This document shows positions 14,875 to 23,756 of a DNA stretch of 64,000 bases, in pieces. The notes beneath the pieces are model-generated. The model was not told where the DNA came from and ran no database searches. It saw nothing but the letters and a program-made list of their open reading frames with translations. The position numbers and the translations under genes were made by a program. Position 1 is the stretch's first letter; the number at the start of each line of letters is the position of its first letter. This DNA is from an uncultured beta proteobacterium (GTDB lineage Bacteria; Pseudomonadota; Gammaproteobacteria; Burkholderiales; Rhodocyclaceae), in contig CAINHS010000015.1 in assembly GCA_903848955.1 (NCBI GenBank), forward strand, positions 61,526-125,525. Reading direction: 5' to 3'.

Positions 14875-16170
14875 ATGGCCAAGCCCATGCACCCAACACC
14901 GAACCTGGACCAACTGGAGAGCGGCCCCTGGCCCAGTTTCGTTACCGGCCTCAAGCGTCTGGCCAAGGACAAGGACTACGTGGTCGATGTACTCGGCCAC
15001 CTCGAGCACTCCTACCAGACCCGCAAGGGCTACTGGAAGGGCGGCACGGTCGGCGTGCGCGGCTACGGCGGCGGGGTCATTCCACGCTTCACCGAAATCA
15101 AGGACGACGCCGGCCAGCCGGTGTTCAAGGATGCGGCCGAGTTCCACACCATCCGCATCATGCCGCCGCCCGGCATGCACTATGACACCGCCACCCTGCG
15201 CCAGATGTGTGATGTCTGGGAAAAGTACGGTTCCGGCCTGATCGCCTTGCACGGCCAGACCGGGGACATCATGTTCCAGGGCTGCACCACCGAGAACGTG
15301 CAGCCGGCCTGGGACGAATTCAACAAGATGGGCTTCGACATGGGTGGCGCCGGCCCGTCGGTACGCACCGGCATGTCCTGCGTCGGCGCCGCGCGCTGCG
15401 AACAGTCCTGCTACGACGAAGCCAAGGCACACACCATGGTCGTCAACCGCTTCCTCGACGACATCCATCGTCCGGCCCTGCCCTACAAGTTCAAGTTCAA
15501 GTTCTCCGGTTGCCCCAACGATTGCATGAACTCGATCCAGCGCTCGGATATGGCCATCATCGGCACCTGGCGCGACAACATGCGCACCGATGAGGCCCTG
15601 GCGAAGAAGTGGTTTGCCAAACACGGCATGAACGAACTGGTCAACGATGTCGTCTCGCGCTGCCCGACCAAGGCGATCCAGATCAAGGAAATCAAGGACG
15701 TCAGGAAGACCGGCAGCATCAGCAGCGTGGCACTGAACGATACCCAGGCGCTGGAAATCGACAACAAGGACTGCGTCCGCTGCATGCACTGCATCAACGT
15801 CATGACCGGCGCCCTGGCGACCGGCGTGGACAAGGGCGCAACGATTCTCATCGGCGGCAAGCGTACGCTGAAGATCGGCGACCTGATGGGCACTGTCGCG
15901 GTTCCCTTCTTCAAACTGCAAAACGACGAAGACTACGAGAACCTGGTCGAACTCGGTCAAACCATCATCGACTTCTTCGCCGAAAACGCTCTGGAGCACG
16001 AACGCACCGGCGAGATGATCGAGCGTATCGGTCTGGTCAACTTCCTCGAGGGCATCGGCCTCGAGATCGATGCCAACATGGTCAACAGCCCGCGCATGAA
16101 TCCCTACGTCAATACCCTCGGCTGGGACGAAGAAGTGGCCAAGATCAATGCCAAGAAGGCCGCCGCCTGA
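14875..16170 (+). CDS. dsrA: Dissimilatory sulfite reductase, alpha subunit (reverse type)
   Basis: A 431-residue subunit of siroheme sulfite reductase. With DsrB it forms the cytoplasmic alpha2beta2 enzyme that, in the oxidative direction, converts DsrC-bound sulfur to sulfite. The siroheme-[4Fe-4S] ligands are visible as CVGAARCEQSC near residue 178 and SGCPNDC near 215, and the inserted ferredoxin domain has CVRCMHC near 301. GAGGAGA before the ATG fixes the start. It opens the dsrABEFHCMKLJOPNR cluster; the oxidative direction is inferred from dsrEFH and dsrL. The 46-base gap to dsrB has no terminator. Confidence 0.98.
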   Translation: MAKPMHPTPNLDQLESGPWPSFVTGLKRLAKDKDYVVDVLGHLEHSYQTRKGYWKGGTVGVRGYGGGVIPRFTEIKDDAGQPVFKDAAEFHTIRIMPPPGMHYDTATLRQMCDVWEKYGSGLIALHGQTGDIMFQGCTTENVQPAWDEFNKMGFDMGGAGPSVRTGMSCVGAARCEQSCYDEAKAHTMVVNRFLDDIHRPALPYKFKFKFSGCPNDCMNSIQRSDMAIIGTWRDNMRTDEALAKKWFAKHGMNELVNDVVSRCPTKAIQIKEIKDVRKTGSISSVALNDTQALEIDNKDCVRCMHCINVMTGALATGVDKGATILIGGKRTLKIGDLMGTVAVPFFKLQNDEDYENLVELGQTIIDFFAENALEHERTGEMIERIGLVNFLEGIGLEIDANMVNSPRMNPYVNTLGWDEEVAKINAKKAAA

Positions 16171-16216
16171 GCTTGCGGCGCCGACAACCGAATAGCGAAA
16201 TCCGGAGATAAACACA

Positions 16217-17305
16217 ATGTCTCAGCCCACCACGTCCCAGCCCCAAATGCGCAAGCCGGTCGAGGGTTTTCTCGACAACAAGAAGTTCCTGCATCCGAAA
16301 TTCGTCGCCAACTACGGCAACTGGAAGTATCACGACCGTCCGCGTCCCGGCGTCCTGCACCATGTCTCCCACAGCGGCGATCAGGTTTGGACCGTGCGCG
16401 CCGGCACCCAGCGCCAGATGGACCACTACACCATCCGCCGGCTCTGCGACATCGCCGACAATTTCGCCGAAGGCTTCGTGCACTTCACGATCCGCTCGAA
16501 TATCGAGTTCATGGTCTCTGCGGAACAGAAGGTCGCCCCGCTGATCGCCGAACTTGAAAAGAACGGCTTTCCCGTCGGCGGCACCGGCAACTCGGTGTCG
16601 ATGGTGTCCCACACCCAGGGCTGGCTGCACTGCGATATCCCCGGCACCGACGCCTCGGGCGTGGTCAAGTCGATGATGGACGGGCTCTACGACGAGTTCA
16701 AGGCCGAGGAGATGCCCAACCGCGTGCATCTGTCCACCTCCTGCTGCGAGATCAATTGCGGCGGACAGGCCGACATCGCCGTCATCATTCAGCACACCAA
16801 GCCGCCGCGGATCAATCACGAGATGGTCGCCAATGTCTGCGAGCGTCCGACTGTGGTCGCCCGTTGTCCGGTGGCCGCGATCCGTCCGGCGCTGGTGAAC
16901 GGCAAGCCCTCGCTCGAAGTTGATGAAAAGAAGTGCATCTGCTGCGGCGCCTGCTATCCGCCCTGCCCGCCGATGCAGATCAACGACCCCGAATATTCGA
17001 AGCTGGCGATCTGGGTCGGCGGCAAGAACTCCAACGCCCGCGGCAAGCCCACTTTCATGAAAATGGTCGCCTCCGGCCTGCCCAACAATGCGCCGCGCTG
17101 GCCGGAAGTCAACGCCGTAGTCGGCAACATCCTGCGTACCTACAAGGCCGACGCCCGTCCATGGGAACGCCTCTCCGACTGGATCGACCGCATCGGCTGG
17201 CCACGCTTCTTCGAAAAGACCGGCCTGCCCTTCACCAAGTACCTGATCGACGACTGGCGCGGTTCGCGCGCCAACCTCAACGCCTCGACCCACATCAGAT
17301 TCTAA
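16217..17305 (+). CDS. dsrB: Dissimilatory sulfite reductase, beta subunit (reverse type)
   Basis: A 362-residue partner of DsrA that carries the catalytic siroheme pocket. Ligand cysteines are seen in STSCCEINCGGQAD near residue 176, and the ferredoxin domain has KKCICCGACYPPCPPMQIN near 239. CERPTVVARCPVAAIRP precedes that domain. Length and motif order are normal. CCGGAGATAAACACA precedes the ATG. Downstream, a hairpin repeat fills much of the 126 bases before dsrE. Confidence 0.98.
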   Translation: MSQPTTSQPQMRKPVEGFLDNKKFLHPKFVANYGNWKYHDRPRPGVLHHVSHSGDQVWTVRAGTQRQMDHYTIRRLCDIADNFAEGFVHFTIRSNIEFMVSAEQKVAPLIAELEKNGFPVGGTGNSVSMVSHTQGWLHCDIPGTDASGVVKSMMDGLYDEFKAEEMPNRVHLSTSCCEINCGGQADIAVIIQHTKPPRINHEMVANVCERPTVVARCPVAAIRPALVNGKPSLEVDEKKCICCGACYPPCPPMQINDPEYSKLAIWVGGKNSNARGKPTFMKMVASGLPNNAPRWPEVNAVVGNILRTYKADARPWERLSDWIDRIGWPRFFEKTGLPFTKYLIDDWRGSRANLNASTHIRF

Positions 17306-17328
17306 ATGCATGAAGGCGACGACCTATC

Positions 17329-17395
17329 CCCCATCCCCTTTCCCGCGGCAAGGGGCGACCACGGTTCCGCCGCTGCGCGGCGTCCGGGTTGAACT
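17329..17395 (+). repeat. Dispersed hairpin repeat, copy 3 (dsrB-dsrE gap)
   Basis: About 67 bp aligning base for base with the copy at 25010-25080: GACC, a C-rich run, a CCCCTT/AAGGGG hairpin, GACCACGGTTC, then a GCCGC/GCGGC hairpin. It lies in the 126-base gap between dsrB and dsrE; the rest of the gap holds only the dsrE ribosome binding site. It could trim or stabilise the dsrAB part of the transcript. Confidence 0.8.
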
Positions 17396-17431
17396 AACTG
17401 TAGCGCGGCCAATGTCCCGCGGAGACGCCCT

Positions 17432-17791
17432 ATGAAATTTGCAGTCACCATCAACGAAGGTCCCTACCAGCACCAGGCCAGCGACTCGGCTTACCTGTTC
17501 TGCAAAGCCGTGCTGGAGAAGGGCCACGAGATCCGTCGCGTGTTCTTCTACAACGACGGCGTGAACAATGCGTCTTCACTGACCGAGCCGCCGCTGGACG
17601 ATCGCAACATCGTCTCGCGCTGGTCCAAGCTTGCCGCAGAACACGGCGTCGACCTCGTGGTCTGCGTTGCCGCCGCTCTGCGTCGGGGCATCCGCGACGA
17701 GAACCTGGCTGCCGGCTTCCGCATCTCGGGACTCGGCCAACTGGTCGAAGCCGGCATCGAGGCCGACCGCCTCGTTACCTTTGGCGATTAG
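17432..17791 (+). CDS. dsrE: DsrE, active subunit of the DsrEFH sulfur-transfer complex
   Basis: A 119-residue cytoplasmic subunit of the DsrE2F2H2 hexamer, which accepts a persulfide from TusA-type carriers and passes it to DsrC. The conserved sulfur-binding cysteine is in DLVVCVAAALRRG near residue 78. It starts MKFAVTINEGPYQHQ, typical of the family, with GGAGACGCCT before the ATG. It is followed by a 154-base gap holding the first of four long hairpins, then dsrF. Confidence 0.96.
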   Translation: MKFAVTINEGPYQHQASDSAYLFCKAVLEKGHEIRRVFFYNDGVNNASSLTEPPLDDRNIVSRWSKLAAEHGVDLVVCVAAALRRGIRDENLAAGFRISGLGQLVEAGIEADRLVTFGD

Positions 17792-17817
17792 TCCATGAGC
17801 AAAGTTCGCAAAACCTC

Positions 17818-17910
17818 ACCGCAGAGGCGCAGAGGCGCAGAGAAAATCAATCTTGCGCATACGTCTTTGCCTTTCTCTGCGTTACCTCTGCGCCTCTGCG
17901 CCTCTGCGGT
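17818..17910. repeat. Long inverted repeat 1 (dsrE-dsrF junction)
   Basis: Perfect 25-nt arms at 17818-17842 and 17886-17910, each made of 8-base GCAGAGGC units, flank a 43-nt loop. The arms are nearly identical to those at 23757-23855 and related to those at 19914-20010 and 21636-21725. The transcript would form a very stable stem. There is no T-tract, so it is more likely an RNA processing or stability element or a mobile hairpin repeat than a terminator. Confidence 0.95.
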
Positions 17911-17945
17911 AGACGCGTTGTTGTTGCCGGTCTGGGGAGAAAAAA

Positions 17946-18317
17946 GTGTCTGAAGGCACCGTCAAGAAGTTCATGTTCGTCAATCGCAAGGCCCCCTACG
18001 GCACCGTCTATGCACTCGAGTCGCTGGAAGTGGTGCTGATCACGGCAGCCTTCGACCAGGACGTCAGCCTCGTCTTCATGGACGACGGCGTATTCCAGTT
18101 GAAGCAGGGACAGCAGACCAAGGGCATCGAGAACAAGAACTTCTCGCCCACCTACCGCGCCCTGGATGGTTACGACATCGAGAAACTGTACGTTGAAGAG
18201 GAATCGCTGGCAGCCCGCGGCCTCACCGAAGACGACCTGCTGGTCGATGTCACGGTAATGTCGCGCGCCGAACTCGGCAATCTCATGGAAGAGCAGGACG
18301 TGGTCCTCAGCTTCTAA
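17946..18317 (+). CDS. dsrF: DsrF, subunit of the DsrEFH complex
   Basis: A 123-residue subunit of DsrEFH with the DsrE-like fold but no cysteine at the active position (indeed none in the chain), as is usual for DsrF, which is structural. It contains FVNRKAPYGTVYALESLEVVL and QDVSLVFMDDGVFQL. The start is GTG at 17946 with GGGGAG 6 bases before it, 35 bases after the long inverted repeat. dsrH follows after 16 bases. Confidence 0.95.
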   Translation: MSEGTVKKFMFVNRKAPYGTVYALESLEVVLITAAFDQDVSLVFMDDGVFQLKQGQQTKGIENKNFSPTYRALDGYDIEKLYVEEESLAARGLTEDDLLVDVTVMSRAELGNLMEEQDVVLSF

Positions 18318-18333
18318 GGAAAAAGGAATTCAC

Positions 18334-18633
18334 ATGCTGCATATCGTCAATAAATCGCCGGCCGAACGCAATGCACTGGAGTCCTGCCTGCGCGTGGCGC
18401 AGGACGGCGGTGCCATCCTGCTGATCGAGGATGCCGTGTATGCCGCCACCCGCGGCAATGCCGCGGAAAATCATCTGCGCGATGCGATGTCGCGCTTCAA
18501 GGTCTATGCACTCGCGCCGGATCTCGAAGCGCGCGGCATGCATGAGCGCGTCATGGAAGGCGTCACCACCGTCGATTACGGCGGCTTCGTCGACCTCGTC
18601 GCCCAGCACAAGAACTGCCAGTCGTGGCTCTGA
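18334..18633 (+). CDS. dsrH: DsrH, subunit of the DsrEFH complex
   Basis: A 99-residue TusB/DsrH-family subunit. It contains MLHIVNKSPAERNALESCL, GAILLIEDAVYAAT and the C-terminal HKNCQSWL. The cysteine near residue 20 is the family's conserved one; the C-terminal cysteine is additional. AAGGAAAAAGGA precedes the ATG. It sits between dsrF and dsrC as in other reverse-type dsr operons, consistent with direct transfer of sulfur to DsrC. Confidence 0.94.
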   Translation: MLHIVNKSPAERNALESCLRVAQDGGAILLIEDAVYAATRGNAAENHLRDAMSRFKVYALAPDLEARGMHERVMEGVTTVDYGGFVDLVAQHKNCQSWL

Positions 18634-18687
18634 CGCGTCATTCCCGCAAGACATCCTATTACCCCGTTCATCACCAAGGAGACACAC

Positions 18688-19023
18688 ATGGCTAGCATCG
18701 AAGTCAACGGCAAGTCCTACGAAACCGACGAAGAAGGCTATCTGATCAACCTCGCCGACTGGACCGAGGAAGTGGGCAACTATCTCGCCCAGACGGAAAG
18801 CGTCGTCATGACCGAAGCGCACTGGGAAGTGATCAACTTCCTGCGCGACTACTACAACGAATTCCAGATCGCCCCGGCCGTGCGTGTGCTGACCAAGGCC
18901 ATCGGCAAGAAGCTCGGTCCGGACAAAGGCACCAGCCAGTACCTCTACGAACTGTTCCCCTACGGCCCCGCCAAGCAGGCCTGCAAGATCGCCGGCCTCG
19001 CCAAGCCGACCGGCTGCGTCTGA
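18688..19023 (+). CDS. dsrC: DsrC, sulfur-carrier substrate protein
   Basis: A 111-residue protein with the complete C-terminal arm: the inner cysteine is in KQACKIAGLAKP and the penultimate one in the terminal PTGCV. DsrEFH loads it with sulfane sulfur, DsrAB releases sulfite, and the resulting trisulfide or disulfide is thought to be processed by DsrMKJOP. AAGGAGACACAC precedes the ATG. A shortened-arm paralogue lies at 12892-13230. The 155-base gap to dsrM has only a weak GTGCC/GGCAC hairpin. Confidence 0.98.
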   Translation: MASIEVNGKSYETDEEGYLINLADWTEEVGNYLAQTESVVMTEAHWEVINFLRDYYNEFQIAPAVRVLTKAIGKKLGPDKGTSQYLYELFPYGPAKQACKIAGLAKPTGCV

Positions 19024-19178
19024 TTCCGGTGCGTAATCGGGCCGATGGCTTTGTCGACTGCGTCTGCCGCGCCTCGCCGTGCCTAGGGCACTGTCTCGTT
19101 GCGGCCTTCCTTGTCTTCGCGCCCTCGACCCGATTGCTTTCCGGAATCCCCGTTCTTGCGCCTCAATAGCGAACGTCC

Positions 19179-19904
19179 ATGAACCTCCTCTTCGCGATCC
19201 TGTTCTACGCCGCCACGCTGGTCCTGGTGGGCGGCGTTGCCTACCGGATTTACGACTATGCGCGCACCCCGGCGCCGCTGAGCATTCCCACCACGCCCGC
19301 ACCGACAACGGGAAGCGGAGTGGCCTTGCGCCTGTTTCGCGAAGTGGTGTTCTTTGAAAGCCTGTTCAAGTCCAACCTGTGGATCTGGGCACTGGGCTGG
19401 CTGTTCCATGTCGGACTGGCACTGGTGCTGCTGCGCCATCTGCGCTACTTCACCGAACCGGTCAATTTCGTCATCGCCTTCATCCAGCCTTTCGGCATGT
19501 ATGCCGGCTTTGCCATGGCCGCCGGCCTGGCCGGGCTCTGGGCAAGGCGCTTTCTGGTCGAACGCATCCGCTACATCTCGACGCCGTCCGATCACCTGAT
19601 GCTGGCCCTGCTGCTCGGCATCGCCGCGACCGGCCTGCTGATGAAGTTCGTCATGCACACCGACATCGTTGCCGTGAAGATGTTTTTCCTCGGCCTGATG
19701 TCATTTGAGGTCAATCCGCTGCCGGCGCACCCCGGCCTCTATCTGCACCTGCTGATGGTCGCACTGCTGATGATCATCTTCCCGGTCAGCAAGCTGCTGC
19801 ATGCCCCCGGCGTGTTCTTCTCGCCGACCCGCAACCAGGTCGATAACCCGCGCGAAACGCGCCGTCTGGCTCCCTGGGCTGCAGCACTGGAGAGGAAGGC
19901 ATGA
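19179..19904 (+). CDS. dsrM: DsrM, membrane cytochrome b subunit of DsrMKJOP
   Basis: A 241-residue NarI-like cytochrome b with about five or six membrane segments. Candidate haem-ligand histidines lie in GWLFHVGLALVLLRHLRYF, LLMKFVMHTDIVAV and LYLHLLMVALLM. It exchanges electrons between the quinone pool and the cytoplasmic iron-sulfur subunit DsrK. The ribosome binding site before the ATG at 19179 is weak. The second long inverted repeat begins 9 bases after its stop. Confidence 0.95.
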   Translation: MNLLFAILFYAATLVLVGGVAYRIYDYARTPAPLSIPTTPAPTTGSGVALRLFREVVFFESLFKSNLWIWALGWLFHVGLALVLLRHLRYFTEPVNFVIAFIQPFGMYAGFAMAAGLAGLWARRFLVERIRYISTPSDHLMLALLLGIAATGLLMKFVMHTDIVAVKMFFLGLMSFEVNPLPAHPGLYLHLLMVALLMIIFPVSKLLHAPGVFFSPTRNQVDNPRETRRLAPWAAALERKA

Positions 19905-19913
19905 AGACCCTTG

Positions 19914-20010
19914 GCCACAGAGGACACAGAGATCACAGAGAAAACCTCTTGTCGCGTGAGGCACCTGCTTCTTTCTCTGTGGCCTCTGTGCCCTCCGTGC
20001 CCTCTGTGGC
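19914..20010. repeat. Long inverted repeat 2 (dsrM-dsrK junction)
   Basis: Imperfect arms, GCCACAGAGGACACAGAG... at 19914-19943 and ...CCCTCTGTGGC ending at 20010, surround a short loop. The repeating CACAGAGA-type unit relates it to the inverted repeat at 21636-21725. It fills nearly all of the space between dsrM and dsrK, leaving a short stretch with the dsrK ribosome binding site (AAGGG). Confidence 0.9.
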
Positions 20011-20039
20011 TAAAAGATTTTGCCTAAGGGTTCCCAACC

Positions 20040-21635
20040 ATGGCTGATACCCCTGTCGCAGCAGCACCGGCTCCTGCCGCTGCTGCAAAGCCCGCCGAAA
20101 AGGCCAAGATCGAAGCTCCCGCCTACCGCGAGATGCCAGGCATTCCGGCATTGCAGCCGGGATCCATGGCGCTAAGCCGGCCCTACGTCGCCAACGAGAA
20201 GATCCAGGAAGCCCTCGGCTTTCACGCCAAGCTCGACGACGACTGGCAGGTGACGCATGACCTGGCCATCGCCAGGATGGGCGAACTGCTGGGCAAGAGC
20301 CGGGCGCTCAAGGTGTTCATGGACTCCTGCGTGCACTGCGGCGCCTGCACCGACAAGTGCCACTACTTCCTCGGCACCGCCGATCCGAAGAACATGCCGG
20401 TGGCGCGCCAGGAACTGATGCGCAGCGTCTATCGCCGCTACTTCACCCTGCCCGGCAAGCTGTTCCCCGGCCTGGTGGGCGCCAAGGACCTGACGCGGGA
20501 AGTGCTCGACGACTGGTACACCTATTTCTGGCAGTGCTCGCAGTGCCGGCGCTGCTCGCTGTACTGCCCCTATGGCATCGACACCGCCGAAGTGACCATG
20601 GCGGCGCACTCGATTCTCGACTCCGCCGGCTACGGACAGAAATACTCGAACGAGATCATCGGCAAGGTGCACCGGATCGGCAACAACCTCGGCCTGCCCG
20701 GCCCGGCGCTGATCAATACTCTGGAGGGCGTCGAGGAAGACGTCAAGGAGGACACCGGCGTCGACGTCAGGTATCCGCTCGACGTGCATGGTGCCGAAGT
20801 GCTGCTGGTGACGCCTTCCGCCGACTTCTTCGCCGAACCCCATATCGAGAGCCTGATAGGCTACGGCAAGGTTTTCCATGCCGCAGGCATCTCCTGGACG
20901 CTATCGTCGAAGGCCTCCGAAGCCGGCAACTTCGGCATGTTCATCGGCAACTACGAACAGCTGCGCAAGATCGCCCTGCGCGTGCGCGAAGCCGCGCTGG
21001 AACTCGGCGTCAAGCGCATCGTGGTCGGCGAATGCGGCCACGCCTGGCGTGTCGCCTATGCCTTCTGGAACACCCTGACCGGCATCGGCGCCGGTGCCAA
21101 CGATCCGTTCGCCATCCAGCTGCAGAAGCAGCTCGACCCGAACTACCGGCAGCCCTCGCATATCTGCGAGCTAACCTGGGACCTGATCCAGCAGGGCCGC
21201 CTCAAGTTCGACAAGTCGGCCAACGACCATCGCATCATCACCTTCCACGACTCCTGCAACGTCGCCCGCGCCTCGCGCATGGGCGACATGCCCGGCGGCC
21301 AGTTCGACATTCCGCGCAACATCATCCGCGCCGTCGCCAACCACTACGTCGAAATGGCGCCCGACACCATCCGCGAGAAAACCTTCTGCTGCGGCGGCGG
21401 CGGCGGCGTCCTCACCGACGAACTGATCGATCTGCGCCTCAAGGGCGCCCTGCCACGCATGGAAGCCATCAAGGAAGTGGCGGATCGCGACAAGGTCAAT
21501 TTCGTGGCGATGATCTGCGCCATCTGCAAGGCCCAATTCACCAAGATATTGCCCTACTACGGCTACAAGATGGGCATGGCCGGCGGCGTACACCAACTGG
21601 TCAGCACCGCGATCGTTTTAGGCCAGGAACAATGA
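20040..21635 (+). CDS. dsrK: DsrK, cytoplasmic iron-sulfur catalytic subunit of DsrMKJOP
   Basis: A 531-residue HdrD-like protein. After an Ala/Pro-rich start it has two [4Fe-4S] motifs, CVHCGACTDKCHYF near residue 98 and CSQCRRCSLYCPYG near 168. The C-terminal half carries CCG-domain elements for the special catalytic cluster (HDSCNVARASRMG, TFCCGGGGGVLTDE, AICKAQFTKIL). By analogy with heterodisulfide reductase it is thought to act on the DsrC trisulfide or disulfide, with electrons exchanged through DsrM. The third long inverted repeat starts directly after its stop codon. Confidence 0.97.
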   Translation: MADTPVAAAPAPAAAAKPAEKAKIEAPAYREMPGIPALQPGSMALSRPYVANEKIQEALGFHAKLDDDWQVTHDLAIARMGELLGKSRALKVFMDSCVHCGACTDKCHYFLGTADPKNMPVARQELMRSVYRRYFTLPGKLFPGLVGAKDLTREVLDDWYTYFWQCSQCRRCSLYCPYGIDTAEVTMAAHSILDSAGYGQKYSNEIIGKVHRIGNNLGLPGPALINTLEGVEEDVKEDTGVDVRYPLDVHGAEVLLVTPSADFFAEPHIESLIGYGKVFHAAGISWTLSSKASEAGNFGMFIGNYEQLRKIALRVREAALELGVKRIVVGECGHAWRVAYAFWNTLTGIGAGANDPFAIQLQKQLDPNYRQPSHICELTWDLIQQGRLKFDKSANDHRIITFHDSCNVARASRMGDMPGGQFDIPRNIIRAVANHYVEMAPDTIREKTFCCGGGGGVLTDELIDLRLKGALPRMEAIKEVADRDKVNFVAMICAICKAQFTKILPYYGYKMGMAGGVHQLVSTAIVLGQEQ

Positions 21636-21725
21636 ACCACAGAGACACAGAGACACAGAGACACAGAGGAAGAGCCATGAGAAATTGCCCTTGCATTTCT
21701 CTCTGTGTCTCTGTGTCTCTGTGGT
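21636..21725. repeat. Long inverted repeat 3 (dsrK-dsrL junction)
   Basis: Perfect 25-nt arms of ACAGAGAC-type units at 21636-21660 and 21701-21725 flank a 40-nt loop that holds a further CACAGAGGAAGAG/TTTCTCTCTG-like complement. The left arm begins at the base following the dsrK stop codon. A stem of this length directly after a coding region should block 3'-to-5' exonucleases. Confidence 0.95.
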
Positions 21726-21760
21726 GAAGGCATTTCAAGAACGTATCAATGGAGACGACC

Positions 21761-23743
21761 ATGTCCGCCACGACTGAAACCCAGCCCGAGAAACTCAACT
21801 TCCGCCGCTACACCGAGGGCGAGACCGGGTTCAAGCGCCGGCAACAACAGATATTTCAGGCCAGCCATTCCTACAAGTGCCCGACCTACGTCCAGTCGAC
21901 GCCGCCCTGCCAGGGGTCCTGTCCGGCCGGCGAAGACATCCGCGGCTATCTCAACATCGTGCGCGGCATCGAAAAGCCGCCTCTGGGAGCCGACGGCAAG
22001 CCCGTCATGAGCTGGCAGGAATATGCCTGGCGGCGTCTCACCGAAGCCAATCCGCTGCCCTCGGTGATGGGCCGTGTCTGCCCGGCGCCTTGCGAGTCCG
22101 GTTGCAACCGCAATGAAGTCGAGGATCATGTCGGCATCAACTCTGTCGAACACTATCTGGGCGACTGGGCCATCCAGCACGGCCTCAAGTTCACGGCGCC
22201 GCAAGTCAAGACCGGCAAGAAGGTCGCCGTCGTCGGCGGCGGACCCGCCGGCCTCTCCGTCGCCTACCAGCTGGCGCTCAAGGGACACAGCATCACGATT
22301 TTCGACGAGCATGAATTCCTCGGCGGCATGATGCGCTACGGCATCCCCGGCTACCGCACGCCGCGCGAGACCCTCGACGCCGAAATCCAGCGCATCCTCG
22401 ATCTCGGCGTTGCCGTGCGTCTCAAGACGCGCATCGGCACCGACGTCACTCTGGAAGAATTGCGCAGCGGTTTTGACGCCATCTTCCTCGGCCTCGGCGC
22501 CCAGGCCGGTCGCGCCCTTCCCATCGAAGGCGATGCCGCGGCCAATGCCGCGCCGAATATCGTTACCGCCACGGCCTTCCTCAAGGCCTTCAACGACGGC
22601 CGTCTGCAGCACGTCGGCAAGCGCGTGGTGGTGGTCGGCGGCGGCGACACGTCGATCGACGTTGCCACCGTGGCACGGCGTCTCGGCCATATCCAGAAGA
22701 CCAACCCCTCCGACATCGAAGGCGCCATCGCCGGCCGCCTGGCGCAGGACGTCGCCGATGTCTCGCTGCGTCAAGGCGCCGAAGTCACGCTGACCTCGGT
22801 GTTCACGGTTGACAAGATGATGGCCAGCAAGCCTGAAATCGATCATGCCGAGGCCGAAGGCATCGCCCTCATGGGCGGTTGGATGCCGATCGGTGTCGTC
22901 AAGGGTGCCGACGGCCGCGCCACCGCGCTGCGCGTGATGCAGTGCGAAGCCAAAATGATCTCGGGCCGTCTCGACATCAAGAGAATCGAAGGTACGGAAA
23001 AGGATCTGCCGGCCGACCTGATCGTATCGGCCATCGGCCAGGCGGTGGATTTCACCGGCATCGAGGAATTCAACTCGGGCAAGGGCACCGTCGCTGCCGA
23101 CAAGAATTACCAGGTCAACGGCAAGCCGGGCGTATTTGCCGGCGGCGATGTCATCCGCCCCCACCTGCTGACTACCGCCGTCGGCCACGGCGCCATTGCG
23201 GCCGACGGCATCGACCGCTTCCTCGGCAATCTCGAGGCGCAGCGGCGGCCCAAGATCGATGTGCATTCCTTTGACCTGATGCGCAAGTACCATGAAAAGA
23301 ACATCCAGCTGGGTACGGTCGAGGGCGCCTTGCGCGGCACCGACCAGAGCAAGGCGGTAGTGCACAACTACGAGAATCGCTCCGACCGCTACGTGATCCC
23401 GCACGACCAGCTGTTCCTCGGCCATTTCCTGTACACGCCCCGCAACAGGCGCCACATCACGCATCTGAACAAGGATTCGGCACTGGGCAATTTTGCCGAG
23501 CGCATCGATCCGCTGACCGAAGCGCAGGTCATTGCCGAGGCCAAGCGCTGCATGAGTTGCGGCCAGTGCTTCGAGTGCGACAGCTGCGTCATGTATTGCC
23601 CGCAGACCGCTGTGTACAAGGTCAAGAAGACTGAGTCCATGACCGGCCGCTATGTCGCCACCGACTACGACAAATGCATCGGCTGCCACATCTGCGCCGA
23701 CGTATGTCCGACGGGCTACATCCAGATGGGGCTGGGCGAGTGA
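21761..23743 (+). CDS. dsrL: DsrL, NAD(P)-dependent iron-sulfur flavoprotein
   Basis: A 660-residue GltD-like oxidoreductase that couples DsrAB to NAD(P). Order of elements: an N-terminal cysteine region (TPPCQGSCPAGEDIRGYL, CPAPCESGCNRNEV), FAD-binding VVGGGPAGLSVAYQLAL near residue 159, NAD(P)-binding VVVVGGGDTSIDVATVARR near 291, and a C-terminal ferredoxin domain (CMSCGQCFECDSCVMYCP, CIGCHICADVCPTG). The start at 21761 is favoured because GGAG lies 6 bases before it; an in-frame ATG exists at 21749. Its presence supports the oxidative direction of the pathway. Confidence 0.97.
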   Translation: MSATTETQPEKLNFRRYTEGETGFKRRQQQIFQASHSYKCPTYVQSTPPCQGSCPAGEDIRGYLNIVRGIEKPPLGADGKPVMSWQEYAWRRLTEANPLPSVMGRVCPAPCESGCNRNEVEDHVGINSVEHYLGDWAIQHGLKFTAPQVKTGKKVAVVGGGPAGLSVAYQLALKGHSITIFDEHEFLGGMMRYGIPGYRTPRETLDAEIQRILDLGVAVRLKTRIGTDVTLEELRSGFDAIFLGLGAQAGRALPIEGDAAANAAPNIVTATAFLKAFNDGRLQHVGKRVVVVGGGDTSIDVATVARRLGHIQKTNPSDIEGAIAGRLAQDVADVSLRQGAEVTLTSVFTVDKMMASKPEIDHAEAEGIALMGGWMPIGVVKGADGRATALRVMQCEAKMISGRLDIKRIEGTEKDLPADLIVSAIGQAVDFTGIEEFNSGKGTVAADKNYQVNGKPGVFAGGDVIRPHLLTTAVGHGAIAADGIDRFLGNLEAQRRPKIDVHSFDLMRKYHEKNIQLGTVEGALRGTDQSKAVVHNYENRSDRYVIPHDQLFLGHFLYTPRNRRHITHLNKDSALGNFAERIDPLTEAQVIAEAKRCMSCGQCFECDSCVMYCPQTAVYKVKKTESMTGRYVATDYDKCIGCHICADVCPTGYIQMGLGE

Positions 23744-23756
23744 ACCTGAAAGCCTT

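Noticed and set aside
17818..17910. Rho-independent terminator splitting dsrE from dsrF.
   Set aside because: The stem is much longer than normal, has no T-tract and is followed by genes that need the same transcript; processing or repeat origin fits better.
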